Assembly: GCA_026545225.1 (NCBI GenBank)
Contig: CM048853.1
Location: 48,285,755-48,349,754 of the forward strand
DNA: 64,000 bases
From: Cornus controversa
Lineage: Eukaryota; Streptophyta; Magnoliopsida; Cornales; Cornaceae
Direction of reading: 5' to 3'
Below are positions 1-10,099 of this stretch, in pieces (positions within the stretch are counted from its first letter, which is position 1; each line of letters opens with the position of its first letter). Below the pieces are notes generated by a model. It made no database searches. It had not been told where the DNA came from and saw only the letters and a program-made list of their open reading frames with translations. Position numbers and translations under genes: made by a program.

Positions 1-1383
1 ATTGTTGAATCTAAAAGATTGCAAAAATCTTAGGAAGCTTCCATTGGAAATTGGCAGGCTAAAATCTCTTCAAAATCTCATTCTCTCTGGTTGCTTAAAG
101 CTTTTCCATTTGCCTAGAGAGCTGGGAAAGGTGGAGTCTTTGGAAATGCTCCATGCAGACCAGAATGTCATACTATTGATGACCTCTAAAGTAAGAGTAT
201 GGCTTTCACACTTGTGGTATTGGCCAATGGGATCAAGAGAAATTCCAGAATCCATAAATTTTTCACGGACTTCTTTACCATGCTCGTTAACAAGCTTAAA
301 TCTTTCATACTGCAATCTATCGGATGATGATATTCCAATGTTTCTTGGCAGCCTACCCTTGTTGCAGGAACTGGATCTTAGTGGAAATTCAATCTCTGGG
401 ATACCAGAGAGCATTAAGCGTCTAAGTAGGCTCCAAACACTTACGGTAGAGAATTGCAGAAGACTCCGAGCAATTAAGCTTCCAATGAGCTTTAAGGACT
501 CGTTCTTAAGGAGATGCAGTTCAAATGCTTCACTTAACTTTGCAGCACTTGGCTGTGAAAAACTAATTGAGATTGAGGGAGTGTATAAGTTAAAAGCCAT
601 TGGAGATATTGATGCAGAAATTATCAGGAATTTGGGCTTGTCAGACTTGGAATTCTTGAAAAATATTAAGGTGAACTTGTACAATTTCATGGCAGACACT
701 ACAAGAAAACTTCCCCTCCAGGTGCTCTCTCTCACTCACTCACTCACTCACTCACACACACACACATCCATGAGAGTTAAAAATTATGATCTCCGTTCTT
801 GTAGGGCCTGTACGAGTGTGGTATATTTAGCACTTCTATCCCTGGGAGCATGGTTCCAGGCTGGTTCAGCTTTAAGAGCACAGGATCTTCAATGAGTTTT
901 AAGGCACCTTCACTTCTTAATATCAAGATCCAAGGATTCAATATATGTGTTGTCTATTCTGTGAATACCAAGAAAATGTCCAATTTCGGTGGTGATTGGC
1001 TAGATTGTTGTATTGAAATTATTAATAAGACCAAGGGTCTGGCCTCAATGTACCACCCAACAATTATGGGCGTTCCAAATGATGAAAACAAAGAAATGAT
1101 ATGGTTAAGCCACTGGAAGAATATGAATCAGTTGGAAGGGGGCGATGAAGTGAACGTTATAGTGGAACGGATTCATAGTTTTTGTGAGGTAAAGGAGATA
1201 GGAATCCATGTTGTCTTGGAGCAAGAAGATTACAAGGCTACTACAGGATACTGCACCAATTCTTATTATTGTCTATATGTGGATGATGTAGATTTGTCAC
1301 CATATCAGTTGCGTTCAGGCCGATTGCACCTTTGCCATCATGATGGTGCGCTGCATTTGAAGGTTTTCAGTCAACTCGAATAA
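1..1383 (+). CDS. TNL-1: 3' part of a TIR-NBS-LRR resistance protein (LRR and C-JID)
   Basis: C-terminal part of an intracellular immune receptor; the TIR, NB-ARC and first LRRs lie before the window. Two coding segments are seen: 2..721 (240 codons, open from the edge) and 805..1383 (192 aa plus TAA), joined by an 83-bp GT-AG intron in phase 0. The first encodes LRRs with the spacing LxxLxLxxC, for example LPLLQELDLSGNSISGIP. The second encodes a post-LRR C-JID jelly-roll domain, recognisable from PGWFSFKSTGSSMSF and the later KEIGIHVVLEQEDY; in characterised TNLs this domain takes part in effector recognition. Both segments match TNL-2 nearly base for base and have no internal stop. The last few residues differ from TNL-2 because the duplicated spacer DNA begins there, so the stop codon comes from foreign sequence. 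Function is unknown because most of the gene is missing. Confidence 0.9.
722..804 (+). other. Intron of TNL-1 with CT/CA microsatellite
   Basis: 83-bp GT-AG intron between the LRR and C-JID exons. Its 5' half is a CT, CACT and CA simple repeat. The TNL-2 equivalent (18098..18178, 81 bp) has the same repeats in different numbers. Splicing is supported because removing it joins LRR frame to C-JID frame in both genes. Confidence 0.8.
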
Positions 1384-2001
1384 TTGATATTTTGACCTTG
1401 AAATGAAAGCATCTATATCTTTCTCATGTACGTTTTCTTCAAACTTATCAAAGCATAATAAATTATTGGAACAATATGTTGTTGATATGTACAAATATAC
1501 AGTCACACAATTATTAATTATACCCTATTATGGGTTTCATTAACAAAAAAAGTTATAATTTTTGTTTATTTTCTATTTAATTTTTTCACTATTGATAGTG
1601 CATTAGCTTCCACCAAACATGTCATGCCAGTCATGATATCCTTTAAGTAAAATAAATAATTAAAACCTAATGTAAATAAGAAGAAATAAATAATCAACCA
1701 ATATCGTAATGGTTTGACTCTTTCAATTTCAATGTGAATTTGTAATGTAGATCCCGATTGTGTTTGAAGACTCAAACATGAAATATAATATTATTTTTTA
1801 TTTTATGTTCATTTAGATATAATAAAAATATAAAGTGAATAATCTCAATATTGTGTGATAAGTTACCTTTGAATGTGTTGATTAATAATTGTGTAACTAT
1901 GATAATAGGTCTTTCATTTATTAGTTTCATTATCAAATTTCCTTCATTCTCAGCAAGATCGTCCCACAATGTCAAAGTATTTCAATTGTTATAAAAAATA
2001 A

Positions 2002-3222
2002 GGAAAAAACTACACTTAAATAAAGTTAGGAGACCTAAATTACAAAGTGGTCTATTTTAAAAGTTTATTTTTCACTTTAGTTGAAATAAACAAAATAATC
2101 ACATATGCATTGAAATTTATTACTCAAGTCAAAAATGCCTTTCAATTTTTTATTTTAACCTACACTAAATTATGTTTGGTTCCTGTGCAACTGAAGGAGC
2201 ATTGTGCATGACTAAATAAAATTTAACAGATCATTGTCTTTTCGTCTCACTAGAAGAAAATCAAATTCATTGCAAAACACCACTGTCTGGATAAATTATT
2301 AGTCGTTGATCATCTCTCATCACAAAAATCATTTTTTTTTACTTTTAAAAAAGTAATAATAAATTAGTGAACTAATAATTGAATTGTATGGCAAATTCAC
2401 ATGTCAATGGTTCTTAATTTTGAGATTTTTTAAATGTGATGAACAGTTTCACTAGTCACTTTTTAAGTTGTCATTACCAACTGTCTAATTCATATTTGCA
2501 TATTTAAATATGTTATTAATTTGATCAGTGAACGGATATATTTTATATAGGATAACTCATAACTCATTTGCTGATAAAGTTTAAATTTTGTTTGCATTTG
2601 CAGACATACTTGAAATTTATAGGAGTTTACTTGTGAAATTTAGATTTTCCTTATCTTTGTACCTCATGTTTTGAAATAATATATTTTCCTAATCCTCATA
2701 TTTTTTTAGGCATATCATACCGAAAAGTTACCCTAGCACATCTAGAAAATTTACTTCATTTCCATCCAGATATAGTTGATGTGTTGTAATACTACAAGTG
2801 TATCCACTTGTATTAATATAAGAGGAAAAAAAAGTTGTTAGCATTCAGGCCATATCAGGCAGTCTAATTTTGACTACTTTACGACATAATAGAATAATCT
2901 CAAGTGCTTGTATAACGTATATTTTATTTTACTTTATGAGTTTGTTCACTTTTACTGAATCACTTTTATATTCCTGTATTTTTTCAGAAACCAAACGATG
3001 TTCCCGATATTTTCTTAATTTTTTGAGTGAAGGAATTATTTGATTTAAAAATGATAATTTGATATTTTAGAATAAGAGATTGAAGGGCATTTTGTACACG
3101 AATAATAATTTTCAATGCATATGTAATTATTTAGCTTAATTCAACCAAAGTGAAAAATAAACTTTAAAATAGATCACTTTGTAATTTAAGTCTCCTAACT
3201 TTATTTTAACTGTAGTTTTCTC
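2002..3222. mobile_element. Non-autonomous MULE-like transposon with long terminal inverted repeats
   Basis: A 1,221-bp insertion with terminal inverted repeats of about 150 bp. The left end begins GGAAAAAACTACACTTAAAT; the right end is its imperfect reverse complement, ending AACTGTAGTTTTCTC. It is flanked by the 8-bp direct repeat AAAAATAA (1994..2001 and 3223..3230), nine with one mismatch. The paralogous block at about 38905 has the same flanks joined without the element, giving a clear empty site. Long TIRs and 8-9 bp duplication point to Mutator-like. No transposase-like reading frame is seen inside. Confidence 0.85.
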
Positions 3223-3288
3223 AAAAATAATTAGTTCAATAATTTATAATAGTAATTATGAGCATTTATGTAGTGTTGTAATGATGTA

Positions 3289-3553
3289 TTTCCTCTGTCT
3301 CATAATTCTTGGGATGTTTGGGGAATCTAACTTTTTATGGTGGGACCCACTTTTTAGTGTGATAATGAATGAATTTACATATTAGTTCTTATTTAAAAGT
3401 TAATATTATTATTATATGGTGGGCCCAACTTTTAGGATAGTAGAGTTTGAAAAGGGTTGTTTAGGAATCACATAATCCATTTTAGGAAAATGAACATGTA
3501 TTTTGGGACATCCTAAAAAGGAATAGTGGACTAAAATTATGGGACGAAGGGAG
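3289..3553. mobile_element. Stowaway-like MITE, copy 1
   Basis: 265 bp. The right end reads ATTATGGGACGAAGGGAG, the reverse complement of the usual CTCCCTCCGTCCCATAAT terminus; the left end is a decayed version. It is flanked by TA on both sides and absent from the paralogous site near 38979. Same family as 47788..48051 in opposite orientation. Tc1/mariner-derived. Confidence 0.85.
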
Positions 3554-3659
3554 TACCTCATATCCATTATAATGATGTCTCGCAATTTGAATGTCCTTCC
3601 ATTGTTCTTCTTAGCTATGTTGAATGCAAGATATACTTCAATAACGATTCCCAAAGCAT

Positions 3660-5240
3660 CTAGTTGGAGTAAAAATTAAACTTATATATTTATGTATAAG
3701 AGAAAGGATATATAATGAGAGTAAAAAGTAAAAAAGAAAAAAAAAATCATCAACCTACTTGTTCAAGTCCTTGAAATTCACAAAATTATATTTTATTTTT
3801 CTAAACTTACAACTTCAAGTTCATCTCATAAGAATTTTACCTTAGATAATAATTCTATAAGTTTTACCATATAACTTTAATTTTATATTAGTATATTATT
3901 TCACCATCAAAATAATAAAAGGTCAAAGAGATATATATATATATATATATATATAAATACACACACACTATTACTAAAAGTACAAAGAGATTCAAAAGTT
4001 TCAGTAAATTTTTTATTTTTATAATGCATTCTTATTTTTTATTACAATATATTTATTGTAATAAATACATAGAAATATAATTTTTTCATAAATCTTAAAC
4101 ACCAAGTGTTCTTTTCTAATTCTATTTATTATTTGCCTCACACATTATCCCCAACAAAAACTCTTCCTATTTCAGAAAAAATAAAAATAATATTATAATT
4201 AATACTTTTATAAAATTTCTAATTCTATTTATTTTTTCTCTTACACTTCATTCCTAACACAAAATCTTTCTATTTTTAAAATTTAAATAACTTGATTAGA
4301 AAAAATAATTTATGGAGTTTTAAATCATTTAATTTAATTAGAATTCTTTTTTTCCTTAAATGTCTAAAGAATTTCAAATCCATTTAGAGTGGCTTAATTA
4401 GGTTAGAATTTTAATTTTGTTCACATTTCATCCTTAACACAAATTCTTCCTATTTTAAAAAAAAAAAAATTTAAATTATAATTCTTATTTTTATAACTTT
4501 TCTAATTCTATTTATTCTTTCTCTCACACTTCATCCCTAACACACCATCTTTTTATTTTTAAAATTCAAAAAATATATATATATATATTAGAATTCTTTT
4601 ATATTGATATTTTTTCTAATTCTATTTATTCTCTCACTAACTTCACTCCTAAAATATAATATTATTTATTATACAGCCATTATCAATTATATATCTCTAA
4701 GTGCATTATGCATATAAAATCCAATCATATTATGTTAGAATTAATATTCCGAACTAGGCACAAAAAATCTACACCAAATACGATTATATTATAGGCTGAT
4801 TATTTATGATTAAATTTGTATTCGATTTATTAATCAGATATTCAATTCGATAACATGACTCATTACAGACGTAATTTTTTATTAAAAAATTTTGATTTCA
4901 AAAGCTAATAGTAAACAATGAGTAGGAAAAAAAAAGTCAATGAAAAGAACTCACATGTAAGCCAAGACGAAACTAAATTGAATGGTTGTTGATGAGATCC
5001 GAAAGGAAGAGTGATTTTATAGGTGTTTAAGGTTTTGTGGGTTATAATTATATATTTTTTAATTTAGAAATAAAAAGAAAGAGTTTTTCTTGTTTTCCTT
5101 GGGTAATTCTATTTTTTTAATTTCAAAATAAAAAAAGGAAATGGTTTTGCTTGGGTAATTCTATTTTTTAATTTTACAATGAAAAAATAGTGTACTGAAT
5201 TTCAAAATAAAAAAGGAAAAAGTTTTGCTTGGGTAATTCT
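3660..5240. repeat. AT-rich spacer duplicated at about 39085..40620, with internal tandem repeats
   Basis: No gene seen. At about 4110..4660 a block containing TCTAATTCTATTTATT, TCTCACACTTCAT and CTAACACAAA recurs four to five times, degenerate. At about 5030..5270 a roughly 60-bp unit containing GGGTAATTCTATTTTTTAAT recurs about four times; the duplicate at 40310..40615 has about six units. An AT dinucleotide run lies at about 3931..3955. Confidence 0.7.
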
Positions 5241-5571
5241 ATTTTTTGATTTCAAAATAAAAAAATAGTGTACTGAAAGTAAAAAATTCATTTGTACTTT
5301 TAATAGTAGTATAGATGTGTTTGTGCGAGTGTGTGTGGCTTAGGATTAAAAGGAAAGTAATGGAACGAAGGTTGAGACAATGTTGTTTTTTAAACATAAA
5401 AAATGAAGTCAATAATGTCTTTTCAGTCAATGAAATGGTAAAATAGATAATATATATAGTGTTAGAATTAAGTGTAATCATACATCAAAGCTCACGAGGT
5501 GTGAGTATAAGTTTTGCCAAATTATAAATACGAGTATAGTCAGGACAAATCTCAGGGGTATCACTGAATTT
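5241..5571 (-). repeat. Dispersed terminal-repeat-like arm, also at 40640..40928 and inverted at 37016..37285
   Basis: On the minus strand the unit starts with GGGCAAAATTCAGTGAT and continues with text similar to the + strand at 37016 (GGGTGAAATATACTCACTCC). Length, terminal G run and inverted occurrence suggest the arm of a TIR transposon. I could not identify a matching left arm with a duplication, so element boundaries remain open. Confidence 0.5.
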
Positions 5572-6252
5572 TGCCCAATTCATAATTAAGATGCCGAAGT
5601 TATTTTCACTTATATACCACTTTTTGGGCAGAGAGTTGCCAACTGACAGTGACTTCTTAATTGAGAAACACTAACCGGCTGAAGATTAATTGAGAAAATC
5701 TCTCTCTCTCTCTCTCTCGTACAAGTATTTGTAATAGAAAATTTCTTACTGAAACCTAACAACAAAAGAAACTTAAAACTATTACCTAGAAAATAACTAA
5801 AAATTTAACTTTTTCAAAAAAAATCTGAAAAAATTAACTAAAAAACCTAACCACTAAAAATTACTGAATATAAAATTTCAACTTTCAATTCGAATCCGTC
5901 TTGACCACGAACGAAAATTTTGAAATAATTAACAAGTCTTTTATAGAATAGTAAAATGCAATTTTGAGACTCTAAATGATAGAATTTGGCCGAATAATGG
6001 CGTATGTCATGGCAAAGCGATGAGTATTGATCATTGATCCGTTTTCGATCAAGTATGAGTCTTTTCGAGTCAAAACAGCTTTGTTGATACTGTAACAAAA
6101 AACGTGTCAACAAGCCCGTTTGGCTTTCTGACGGTCCAAAGGGGCTACGTAGATTTCAACAACCAGTTCTATATCATCAAATTAGATAAACGAATAGATT
6201 TTATGAATTATCACGAATTATGAAGTTGATTGTTAGAACGAGGATTCAAATG

Positions 6253-6305
<53 letters not shown>

Positions 6306-7080
6306 GGGTTCATTGTTGTAATATTGCTAAAAATTACACAAATTTACATATATGTGACTTTATGAGGCTTAATTTTGTAGAAAGTATAGCCCAAAATTTC
6401 TTATAAGCTCTGCTCTGCGCTCCACATACATATTTGTCAAGTAAAAAAATGAATTGGTAGGAAGAACATAGCACAAAAGGAAGAAGTAGGAGATTTTCAT
6501 AATCGGAAAATGACTCGTGTTACCACTCAATAGATAATAGAACCCATTACAATTTATTTTATTGAGCGCAAAAAAGAAAAATGTACAGAGAAAATCAAAG
6601 CGGGTGGAGTTAATATGGAAAGCAAAGACATGGGTGCGTACGTAATGTGTGTACATTATCATTCCTATTGGGAGATTGACTGTTTGATTATCTAGCAAAT
6701 AGTTGTTCAGATAATCCCGACCATGATTATCCACATAGATGATTGTATATTTTCATAATTTTCGGGTGATTTAAAATTGAAGTCTTGAAATTAAAATTAA
6801 ATATCAAAAATTTTCAATCATTAACAAAAAAAAAAAAAAAAAATTCTAAGTTCATCCATTTTAATTCTAAACCTTCAATTTCAGGCAATCAATTATCAAA
6901 ATATTTCTCGGAAAGGTGGAGAGAGAAGGAATATTCCAAAGATCTTCTTTCCGGCTTCCTCAAGTTGAAAGACAAATGGCTGACAACTGTCTCCGTAGTG
7001 AAAATTTGCAACTTCCTTTTCTTTAACTCCCTGTTGGGTCATTGGTTGTTTATGTCTACGAGTTTTTGGATTTAAAATTG
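5572..7080. repeat. Segmentally duplicated spacer, copy 1
   Basis: No gene. Aligns base for base over long stretches with 40929..42990 and in part with 9285..9520 and 46860..46990. It contains a TC run at about 5699..5718 and a long AT run at about 6257..6301. The part at 6905..7045 resembles the sequence upstream of the TNL-2 and TNL-4 promoters (shared GACAACTGTCTCCGTA-type text), suggesting that the block once lay upstream of a TNL. Confidence 0.7.
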
Positions 7081-8589
7081 AAATGGTGAATTTGTTGTGA
7101 ACAGTCTGTGATATTATTAGGAGACAATATTAATTAATTGAAGAGGTGATTTCCATCCCGGAGATATGGATTCAGCGATGACGGATGGCTGGATGATTCT
7201 GGGGTTTGTAACGATGACTGGCTCGATCCTTAGGCAATTTAGACGGTTACCTAAAGTCCAGTAGTCAATAAAAGACTTTTAAATTATTTTATTTCTTTAA
7301 TAAGAGTTCTTAAAATTTTTATTTTCTAATATTATTAGACTTCTTAAAAATTTTGTTTCCTTCCAGTGATAGGTATCAACGAACAAAAATTTAATAATAG
7401 ACCCAAATAATTTAATTCATTTTAAAACCTTTTAATTTATAACCTTATCTCAAAACATTTCTCTTTTTTCTCTCTGTCACTCCTCATTTTAAGTTTTTTA
7501 TTTTTATGAATTGTTGAATATATACTTAACAGATAATGTTAAAAAATTAGAAATTATAAAACTTTTCATCTTCTCATATTAATTTTTATCTTTTTTTTCT
7601 TATTTCTCACATTTTCTCTTCTCTCATTGTAACAATTTTTTGCTATAATTAATTATAAAATAACAAAATATTTAGGTGAAAAATCAATAAATGAACAATC
7701 AAGTTGTCTAAAATAATTACTAGAAGATAATATAATAATGAAAGATAAATATATTAGCGATTTAAATTTATAATAATAATCAAATGTGTGATAAGAAAAT
7801 TATTTGCGAATAACATGAAAAAAGTGAACCAAGTGTAAAAAAATGAAGATTTTATTAAAACTATATTCTATTTTCACAAATATGTATGTATCAAAAAAAT
7901 ATTGTTAAAAATTAATAAATTTATTAATAAAAAATGATCAAATTAAATATAATAATCTCAATAACATAATAATCTTAATAACGTTTTTGTTTTTGCAGTC
8001 TCAAGAAAGTAAAAACTTAATTTTGTTTTTTTAGTGTGAAAATAGAAAATAAAAATGACGTTTATTAATACGTATCGTTGTCAAATTTTAAAAAACAGAA
8101 AACAAATAAGTGTGTTTAGTAACATAGTATTGATTTTTATTCATTTTCTATTTTATTTTTAATTCATCTATTGATATAAAAAAACCTTAAAATATATATA
8201 GTGTATAAAATTCAATAATTTTACAAATTTTAATAATACCTAATACATGATAATAAAATGAGTAATGATAGACATAGTAAAAGTTACACAGAATTGAAAA
8301 AGTAAATTACTCTCATTGTGCAAGTGAGACTTACACTTACACATTCAGTGATACATTTTCACTCTACAAATCATTGTCTTAATAAAATACATCTAATTTA
8401 TATCACGAACTCCATATATATGCATTATGTATAACTTTAGTATGTGATGGATAATATATTTAACATATAGTATATAATAATAAATAAATAATATTAAATA
8501 ATATCTCATATGTAGTAATATTATAAATTAATTATAATATAATATAATATAATTAAATTAATTACAATTATAACGCACAACACTCACTC
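7081..8589. other. AT-rich intergenic DNA
   Basis: No coding potential seen. 7081..7700 aligns with 46990..47410 plus 48190..48270, where a transposon splits the other copy. The remainder is AT-rich low-complexity sequence; 8475..8560 is built from AATAT and TAATT steps. Confidence 0.6.
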
Positions 8590-8990
8590 TGAACAATTCC
8601 ATACTGCCTTAGAGCGAAGTCAAGGTCTGTAATTTGTCCCTAGCAGCAAAGCCAAAGGATGAATGAGTGTATTGGAATACACCCCCTTTAACTAGACTGC
8701 ATGACTCCATTGCACCTGTTGAGTTTAACTCTGAAGGAATTGTAGGCATCCTTGAATGTAAAAGGTTTTGTTGCTATCAATCCATAGGACTCTATCATAG
8801 TTTTTGTGAGGTAAAGGAGGTGGGAATCCATGTTGTGTTGGAGCAAGAAGATTACAAAGCTATTACAGGATACCGCAACAATCCTTATTATTGTGATGAT
8901 GCAGATTTGTCAACATATAAGTTGCGTACAGGCCGATACCACCTTCGCAATCATGATGGTGTGCCGCGTTTGAAGCTTTCCCCAGATTAA
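8590..8990 (+). pseudogene. TNL relic: intron-1 fragment fused to a C-JID exon fragment
   Basis: 8590..8790 matches 14950..15150 inside intron 1 of TNL-2 almost exactly. At about 8795 it switches to TNL exon 6 (AGTTTTTGTGAGGTAAAGG) and continues to the normal TNL stop (TAA at 8988..8990), encoding VKEVGIHVVLEQEDY. The NB-ARC, LRR and first half of the C-JID exon are missing, so this is the scar of a deletion that removed the core of a former TNL. Not expected to make a receptor. Confidence 0.85.
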
Positions 8991-9285
8991 ACTATTTTCA
9001 TTTCTGGCTCTGGTTTTGTGTAACCTCAATTTCTCATTTTGAATTTGAAAATTGGTTAATGCGGGATAACACTTTCCTACTATAACCAAATGTGAAAATA
9101 TAATATCAAGAAATTTTTATATTTTTTTACTGTCTGTGCATGAAGAGAAAGTGGATAAATTTTAGTTCTTACAGTAGTATTTTGTTCACCTCTTAGTTTT
9201 GTCTTTAAAAGTGAATACATTATCTACATAATGATTTTGAGGTTAGTACACACATTTGAAGATCAAGTGAGATACATATACACCA
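8991..9285 (+). other. TNL 3' flank remnant
   Basis: Sequence after the relic stop matches 36552..36760 after TNL-3, showing the normal 3' flank of these genes. TNL-2 is cut off from this flank by an LTR element at 18779. Confidence 0.65.
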
Positions 9286-9613
9286 ATGCCTATATACCAA
9301 CGAGTTAGAACTTTGGGCAGAAAGTTACTAACTGACAGTGACTTCTTAATTGAGAAACACTGCGCGGTTGAAGATCAAAGATCAAATTAGATAAACATGC
9401 CAAGATTTATGAATTATCACGAATTATGAAGTTCATTGTTGGAACGAGGACTCAAATGACTATATATATACATAATATAATCAGATGGACAAATTGTTAA
9501 AAATTACACAGATTTACAGACATACAAACAGTTGAAGTTTCATCGAACTATATCGATCTAGAGATAGGAATGAGGTAAGTCCCTTGCGCCATTAATTTTG
9601 TATACTAAGTTAG
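9286..9613. repeat. Third partial copy of the duplicated spacer
   Basis: 9290..9520 matches 5620..6340 and 40970..41640 with a large internal deletion, sharing TTCTTAATTGAGAAACACT and TTATGAATTATCACGAATTA. The match resumes near 10055..10085 beyond the TRIM-like element. Confidence 0.65.
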
Positions 9614-9985
9614 TGTAACGGATCGGACGCTTATCAATGACCCAAAAGCTTAATAACACAATCATTTTTCATCCGGATCTGATGTGGGACAAGACTCTCT
9701 AAAATTCTTCCCCACCCAAACTTGCAATGCTTTCGTTGCAATCGGACCACTCTACCTACCAATCCTCCCTAACTTCGGAAGGATCCAGTAACGATCGAAA
9801 TCTGGACTCCACCCGAGAGGGCAGCAGGCGTGGCACTAGTGCGTCTGACTCTGATACCAACTATAATGGGTCGAGCGCTTACTGATGACCCAAAAGCATA
9901 AGCTGTTGGGTAGTGTTGTCTGGTCGTTTATTTATACCCGATCACTTTTTCATCCGAATCTGATGTGAATAAGACCCTTTAACAC
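9614..9985 (-). mobile_element. TRIM-like miniature LTR retrotransposon
   Basis: Two direct repeats of about 90-115 bp (from 9614 and from 9862) share CGCTTA-C-ATGACCCAAAAGC and TCATCCG-ATCTGATGTG. Beside the second copy is CTGATACCAA (9851..9860), the reverse complement of the TTGGTATCAG primer-binding motif for initiator tRNA-Met. This places the 5' LTR at the higher coordinate, so the element lies on the minus strand. The roughly 150-bp interior has no reading frame. Such elements depend on other retrotransposons for mobility. Confidence 0.65.
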
Positions 9986-10099
9986 TCACTCAGAAACTAA
10001 TGCCTCTGCCACGATAACTTAATCATATCTATGTTTTGTTAGCAAATAATTGTTCAGATAACCCCCATCATGATTTGGTAATGAGAAAACAAAAGAGAA

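Larger units (their letters stand above)
1381..3655 (-). pseudogene. Relic exons of an RPA70-like OB-fold protein, copy 1
   Basis: Read on the minus strand, three exon-like blocks remain. About 3655..3556 contains FNIAKKNNGRTFKLRD; about 1976..1867 contains TLWDDLAENEGNLIMKLINE and ends at a GT donor; about 1446..1381 is the start of an exon containing FEENVHEKDIDAF. The TLWDDLAE block resembles the V-x-LWGD-LAE strand of replication protein A large-subunit OB folds, a family also carried by plant Helitrons. The middle is interrupted by a MULE and a Stowaway MITE. The copy at 38239..39085 lacks both insertions and retains cleaner splice sites. Family assignment is inference from short blocks; no full gene exists here. 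Confidence 0.45.

Noticed and set aside
70-735. 221-residue minus-strand reading frame opposite the TNL-1 LRR exon
   Set aside because: It is the antisense of a well-supported LRR exon; the same shadow appears at 17647..18123 opposite TNL-2. Composition effect.
6785-7075. 96-residue plus-strand frame
   Set aside because: Starts in a poly-A-rich region, is not maintained in the paralogous blocks at 42600 and 46860, and has no family features.
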